NCBI GenBank assembly: GCA_963716685.1
Contig: CAVQTR010000003.1
Location: forward strand, 3,286,001 to 3,350,000
Reading direction: 5' to 3'
Source of the DNA: JALYXI01 sp963716685
GTDB lineage: Bacteria; Acidobacteriota; Terriglobia; Bryobacterales; Bryobacteraceae
Length of the DNA: 64,000 nt
In this document: positions 60,214 to 64,000 of the stretch, piece by piece
Layout of the letters: every line of letters begins with the position of its first letter
How positions within the stretch are numbered: position 1 is the first letter of the stretch
Program-made: the position numbers and the translations under genes
The notes under the pieces: model-generated
What the model was told of the DNA's origin: nothing
Database searches by the model: none
Seen by the model: only the letters and a program-made list of their open reading frames with translations

Positions 60214-63200
60214 CTACTTCGCTTCGGTGGCGGTGCGCACGATCTCGGCCTGTTCCGCATCGTGGCGTTTCTTCGAGCCCGTGGCCGGGCTCGGGTTTTC
60301 GGCGCGTCCGATGTACCGCAGCCGGCGTTTGGTGGGATCGAGCAGCGGCTCGAACTGCTCGGCAACAAAGCGGAAAGCGCCCATGTTGCGCGGCTCTTCC
60401 TGTGCCCAGGCGACTTCCACGCTGGAATCGTAACGCGCCAGAATGTCGGCGATCTGGGAGGCGGCGAAGGGATAAATCTGCTCGAGCCGCACAAGCGCCA
60501 CGTTGGAGGCAGCTGCCTTCTCGCGTCCGGCCAGCAGATCGTAATAGATCTTGCCGGTTGAGAACACCACGCGCGTCACCGGTTTCGGATTCAACGTGTC
60601 GCCGATAACCTCGTGAAACTCCCCGGAGGTGAGTTCTTCGAAGGTGGATACAGCTTTGGCATGGCGCAGCAGGCTCTTCGGAGTGAAGATCACCATCGGT
60701 TTGCGATTACCACTGGCAATCTGCCGGCGCAGGATATGGAAGTACTGAGCGGGAGTGGTGACGTTGGCAACCACCATGTTGTTGCAGGCGGCGAGCTCGA
60801 GGAAGCGTTCAATGCGGGCGCTCGAGTGCTCCGGACCCTGGCCTTCATAACCATGCGGCAGCAGCATGACCAGCCCGGTGGTAACTCCCCACTTCGATTC
60901 CGCGCTGGTGATGAACTGATCGATCATGATTTGGGCGCCGTTGCCGAAATCGCCAAACTGCGCTTCCCAAAGGACCAGTGCTCTCGGGTCGGCGAGGCTG
61001 TATCCGAATTCGAAGCCAAGCACGGCGTACTCACTGAGCGAGCTGTCGAATACATCGAACGGGGCCTGTTCCGGAGAAAGATGCTTCAGCGGAATGTATT
61101 TGGCGCCAGTCTCAAAATCGTAAAACGCCAGATGGCGCTGGCTAAAGGTACCGCGGCCGGAGTCCTGACCGCTCAGGCGCACCGGCGTGCCATCCAGCAG
61201 AAGCGTGCCGAAAGCGAGGCCTTCGGCAAAAGCCCAGTCGATCGTCCCGCTCTTTGCGAACGATTCGCGGCGCTTCTCGTTAAACGCCTTCAGCTTGGGA
61301 TGGACCGTGAAGGTGGAGGGGAAATCGGTCATGCCTTCCACCACGCGTTCGACCAGTTCACGATCGACCGCGGTCGGGACGGGACCCGAGGCGCCGGGCG
61401 CCGCCGAGAGCGTCGGCATGTGCGCGACAGCCGGTTTCTCATCGAATGCCGTTTCGTAACGCGCTGCGGCGCGTTTGCGCATGGCCGCTACATCCGCGGC
61501 AGCCAGCACCTTCCCTCTGACCAAGCGTTCTCCGTAGAGGATCGCGACGGAAGGCTGGTCCTTGATCTTGCGATACAGGATGGGCTGGGTGTAGGCCGGA
61601 TCGTCACCTTCATTGTGACCATGGCGGCGGTAGCAGAACATGTCGATGACGACATCTTTCTTGAACTGCTGGCGGAAATCGAAGGCCATCTGAACGGCGC
61701 GGCTGGCCGCTTCGGGATCGTCGCCGTTGACGTGAAAAATGGGCGCTTGCACCATGCGCGCCACATCGGTCGAGTACGGCGTGGACCGCGCGCCGCCCGG
61801 CAGAGTGGTGAAGCCGATTTGATTGTTGATGATCAGGTGAATGGTGCCGCCTGTGGTGTAGCCTTCCAGCTGCGAAAGGTTCAGCGTTTCGGCCACAACG
61901 CCCTGACCGGCGAATGCCGCATCGCCGTGAACCAGCAGCGGGATCACGCGTTCGCGCGTGGTATCGCCCAGCCGATCCTGTTTGGGACGGACGATGCCTT
62001 CCACAACTGGGTCCACTGCTTCCAGGTGACTGGGATTGGAAGCCATGGATACGGCGATTTCCTTACCGGACGCCGTGCGGCGTACACCACTCGCGCCAAG
62101 GTGATACTTGACGTCGCCCGAGCCATGCGCCGTAGAGGTGTCGGCGTTGCCTTCGAACTCAGCAAAAATCTCGTGAAGAGGTTTGCCCACCGTGTTCGCC
62201 AGGACATTCAGGCGGCCGCGGTGAGCCATGCCGATCACGATCTCGTGCACATTCGCATTGGCGGCGCGGTCGAGGATTTCTTCCAGGATCGGGATCGCCG
62301 TTTCGGCGCCTTCGAGCGAAAAACGCTTCTGCCCGACGTAGCGCGCGTGGAGGAAGTGTTCGAACTCTTCGCCGGCAAGCAGGCTTTCGAGGATCCGGAC
62401 CTGCACCGGTTTGGCAATCGCCCAGTTGTTCGCCTGCGGCTCCATGTGTTCCTGAAGCCAGCGCTTCTGGTCGGGATGCTGGATGTTCATGTACTCGCAG
62501 CCGAGCTTGCCGCAATACGTTCCACGCAGCTGTTCCAGGATTTCCCGCAGTGTGGCGACGCGCTGAGCGCCGAAGTTGCCGGTGCTGAACTCGCGGTCGA
62601 GATCCCAGATATTCAGCCCGTAGGTCAGCGGGTCGAGTTCGGCGTGGTACGACGGCTCGGTGCTGCCCAGCGGATCGAGATCCGCCATCAGGTGGCCACG
62701 AACGCGGTAGGCGTTCACCAGTTGCAGGACAGCTGCCTGCTTGAATGCGTCGACTTTCAGATCGCCGCTGGCCAGAGCTCCGCGCCGATGGTCGGTTTCC
62801 CATTTGACCGGCTGATACGGAATCTGCAGTGACTGAAAAACTTCTTCGTAGAAGCCGTTCTCGCCATCCATCAGCGCCTGTACGGAGCCGAGGAACGCAC
62901 CCGATTCAGCGCCTTGAATGATGCGGTGGTCGTAAGTGCAGGTGATCGTCATCACCTTGCTGATGCCGAGCGCGGCCTGCGTTTCCGGAGCAACGCCGCG
63001 GAACTCCGCCGAGTAATCCATGGCGCCGACCGCGACGATGGCGCCCTGCCCGTTCATCAGGCGGGGGATGGAGGCCATGGTGCCAACGGTACCCGGATTG
63101 GTGAGGGAGATCGTGGTGCCCGCGAAGTCGGTGACCGTGAGTTTGTTGTCGCGCGCGCGCCGGACCAGATCGTCGAACTTCGCCACAAACTGCGCGAAAG

Positions 63201-63798
63201 TCAGGTCGCCTGCGTTCTTGATGTTTGCCACCATCAGGCTGCGCGAGCCATTCTTGCCCGCGACATCGATCGCCAGACCAAGATTGATTTCCTTGCGCAC
63301 GATGCGCAGCGGTTCCCCATTGCTGTCGGTGAACGCGTGATTGATGGCTGGGTTGGTCCGAACCGCCTTTACGATCGCCCAGCCAATCAGGTGCGTGAAC
63401 GAGATCTTGCTCTTGCCGATGAGGGAACGGTGGTGGTTCAGAAGCCGCCGGTTTTCATCGATGACCTTGACGGGAACGGTGCGCTGCGAGGTCGCCAGAG
63501 GGATCGAGAGGCTTGCGGTCATGTTCTCCGCAATGCGCGCCGCGGCTCCGCGGAGCGGCATCAACTCCTCGCCGGGAGCCGTCGCAACCGCATCGCGTCC
63601 GTTCACGGGAGCGAGTGAGGTATTTCCGCCGGCGCGGCCGGCCGGTATCGGCGTGGTGTTGCCGTTCGACCCGTTTCCACCCTCGAGGATGTGTTTCCAG
63701 CTCTCGTCCACCGAGTTGCGATCGTGCTGGAACTGTTCGCGCAACTCCTCTTCGAACCAGCTGTTGACGCCCAGCTGGCTGTCATCTTTCACGGGCAT
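60214..63798 (-). CDS. kgd: Fused 2-oxoglutarate dehydrogenase E1 with E2-type succinyltransferase domain (Kgd type)
   Basis: 1194 residues in the order E2-catalytic domain then E1, as in mycobacterial Kgd. After a 14-70 segment resembling the E1 N-terminus (SWFEEELREQFQHD) and a Gly/Pro linker, residues about 80-325 are an acyltransferase (TYDHRIIQGAESG with the active-site His). E1 follows: HDxxHP-type MAHRGRLNVL, GQGVVAETLNLSQLEGY, GDDPEAASRA for ThDP/Mg binding and NNQIGFTT, then transketolase-like C-terminal domains. No lipoyl domain is present, so a separate lipoyl protein and E3 are needed. It would convert 2-oxoglutarate to succinyl-CoA in the TCA cycle. Stand-alone sucA/sucB are not in the window. 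Confidence 0.95.
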   Translation of the reverse strand: MPVKDDSQLGVNSWFEEELREQFQHDRNSVDESWKHILEGGNGSNGNTTPIPAGRAGGNTSLAPVNGRDAVATAPGEELMPLRGAAARIAENMTASLSIPLATSQRTVPVKVIDENRRLLNHHRSLIGKSKISFTHLIGWAIVKAVRTNPAINHAFTDSNGEPLRIVRKEINLGLAIDVAGKNGSRSLMVANIKNAGDLTFAQFVAKFDDLVRRARDNKLTVTDFAGTTISLTNPGTVGTMASIPRLMNGQGAIVAVGAMDYSAEFRGVAPETQAALGISKVMTITCTYDHRIIQGAESGAFLGSVQALMDGENGFYEEVFQSLQIPYQPVKWETDHRRGALASGDLKVDAFKQAAVLQLVNAYRVRGHLMADLDPLGSTEPSYHAELDPLTYGLNIWDLDREFSTGNFGAQRVATLREILEQLRGTYCGKLGCEYMNIQHPDQKRWLQEHMEPQANNWAIAKPVQVRILESLLAGEEFEHFLHARYVGQKRFSLEGAETAIPILEEILDRAANANVHEIVIGMAHRGRLNVLANTVGKPLHEIFAEFEGNADTSTAHGSGDVKYHLGASGVRRTASGKEIAVSMASNPSHLEAVDPVVEGIVRPKQDRLGDTTRERVIPLLVHGDAAFAGQGVVAETLNLSQLEGYTTGGTIHLIINNQIGFTTLPGGARSTPYSTDVARMVQAPIFHVNGDDPEAASRAVQMAFDFRQQFKKDVVIDMFCYRRHGHNEGDDPAYTQPILYRKIKDQPSVAILYGERLVRGKVLAAADVAAMRKRAAARYETAFDEKPAVAHMPTLSAAPGASGPVPTAVDRELVERVVEGMTDFPSTFTVHPKLKAFNEKRRESFAKSGTIDWAFAEGLAFGTLLLDGTPVRLSGQDSGRGTFSQRHLAFYDFETGAKYIPLKHLSPEQAPFDVFDSSLSEYAVLGFEFGYSLADPRALVLWEAQFGDFGNGAQIMIDQFITSAESKWGVTTGLVMLLPHGYEGQGPEHSSARIERFLELAACNNMVVANVTTPAQYFHILRRQIASGNRKPMVIFTPKSLLRHAKAVSTFEELTSGEFHEVIGDTLNPKPVTRVVFSTGKIYYDLLAGREKAAASNVALVRLEQIYPFAASQIADILARYDSSVEVAWAQEEPRNMGAFRFVAEQFEPLLDPTKRRLRYIGRAENPSPATGSKKRHDAEQAEIVRTATEAK

Positions 63799-63836
63799 GT
63801 CGGGATGTCTTTCCTTTTCATGATACTCCTGAGGGC

Positions 63837-64000
63837 ATGAAAATTCTTTTCTTCTCCGACATCCACGGCGATCTGAAAGCGCTGGAGGGGTTGATGAAGA
63901 CAGAGGCGGATCACTATATCTGCGCAGGCGACTTATCTAACTTTTCGCGCCATCTTGATGCCTGCGGTGAAGTGCTGCAGGCGCGCGCAGGCAAAGTGCA
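63837..64000 (+). CDS. Calcineurin-like phosphoesterase, 5' part only
   Basis: The first 54 codons of a metallophosphoesterase: MKILFFSDIHGDLKALEGL with the DxH metal motif and CAGDLSNF with the GD motif. The start follows GAGG and is 38 bp from the divergent Kgd start. The rest lies beyond the window edge, so substrate and length are unknown. Confidence 0.85.
   Translation, partial: MKILFFSDIHGDLKALEGLMKTEADHYICAGDLSNFSRHLDACGEVLQARAGKV

Noticed and set aside
60613..62832. 739-codon plus-strand frame
   Set aside because: It is antisense to the fused 2-oxoglutarate dehydrogenase, whose domains account for the whole region; the frame has no motif of its own.

Overview
The window reads as chromosomal DNA of a GC-rich, Gram-negative soil-type bacterium, most probably an Acidobacteriota member of the Bryobacterales/Solibacterales kind. 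The grounds are four very large Oar-like TonB-dependent receptors with an N-terminal carboxypeptidase-regulatory-like domain, a secreted protein ending in the TIGR03437 domain, several Tat-exported enzymes, a PEP-CTERM protein, and lipid A genes. The species call is an inference; no rRNA, tRNA, CRISPR array or intact insertion sequence was seen.
Layout. 1-2.2 kb: a MarR regulator translationally coupled to a ClC chloride channel cut by the window edge. 2.4-5.3 kb: a TIR/NB-ARC/TPR (bacterial NLR-like) protein whose C-terminus is a tandem array of near-identical 126-bp units; this is the best candidate for an immune-type system here. 5.6-13.4 kb: two small secreted proteins, a fossil of an M20 peptidase, an SGNH hydrolase with its start codon 18 bp from that of a divergent TonB-dependent receptor, and a Tat-exported PLP enzyme. 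13.8-22.8 kb: receptor, LytS-like histidine kinase, LytTR response regulator (antisense-overlapping the kinase) and another receptor. 22.9-29.9 kb: SDR, ClpP, Rrf2 regulator, receiver protein, receiver-adenylate cyclase, Ku, aldo/keto reductase, AI-2E-type permease and cyclic-nucleotide-binding protein. 30-35.8 kb: receptor, FAD oxidoreductase and permease, all on the plus strand. 35.8-42.8 kb: TIGR03437 protein, MauE-thioredoxin fusion, two exported amidohydrolases, a degenerate receiver and small secreted proteins. 42.8-48 kb: ychF, then a tight minus-strand operon fabZ-lpxA-lpxI-Gfo/Idh/MocA-tonB-small membrane protein. 48-53.8 kb: M20 peptidase, methyltransferase, double CE12-type esterase, two oxidase subunit III paralogues and a PEP-CTERM protein. 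53.7-64 kb: a double-headed Ser/Thr kinase behind carD, dnaB, an actinobacterial-type fused 2-oxoglutarate dehydrogenase and the start of a phosphoesterase.
The genes fit an outer-membrane scavenging lifestyle: receptors import substrates, TonB is made in the same operon as lipid A enzymes, and exported hydrolases (SGNH, CE12, amidohydrolases) process substrates outside the cytoplasm. Signalling is dense (LytS/LytTR, receivers, cyclase, CNB protein, double kinase, CarD, Rrf2, MarR). A recurrent architectural trait is 3'-overlap of convergent genes (4 to 63 nt) at six junctions. All functional calls are from motif reading and not from database searches.
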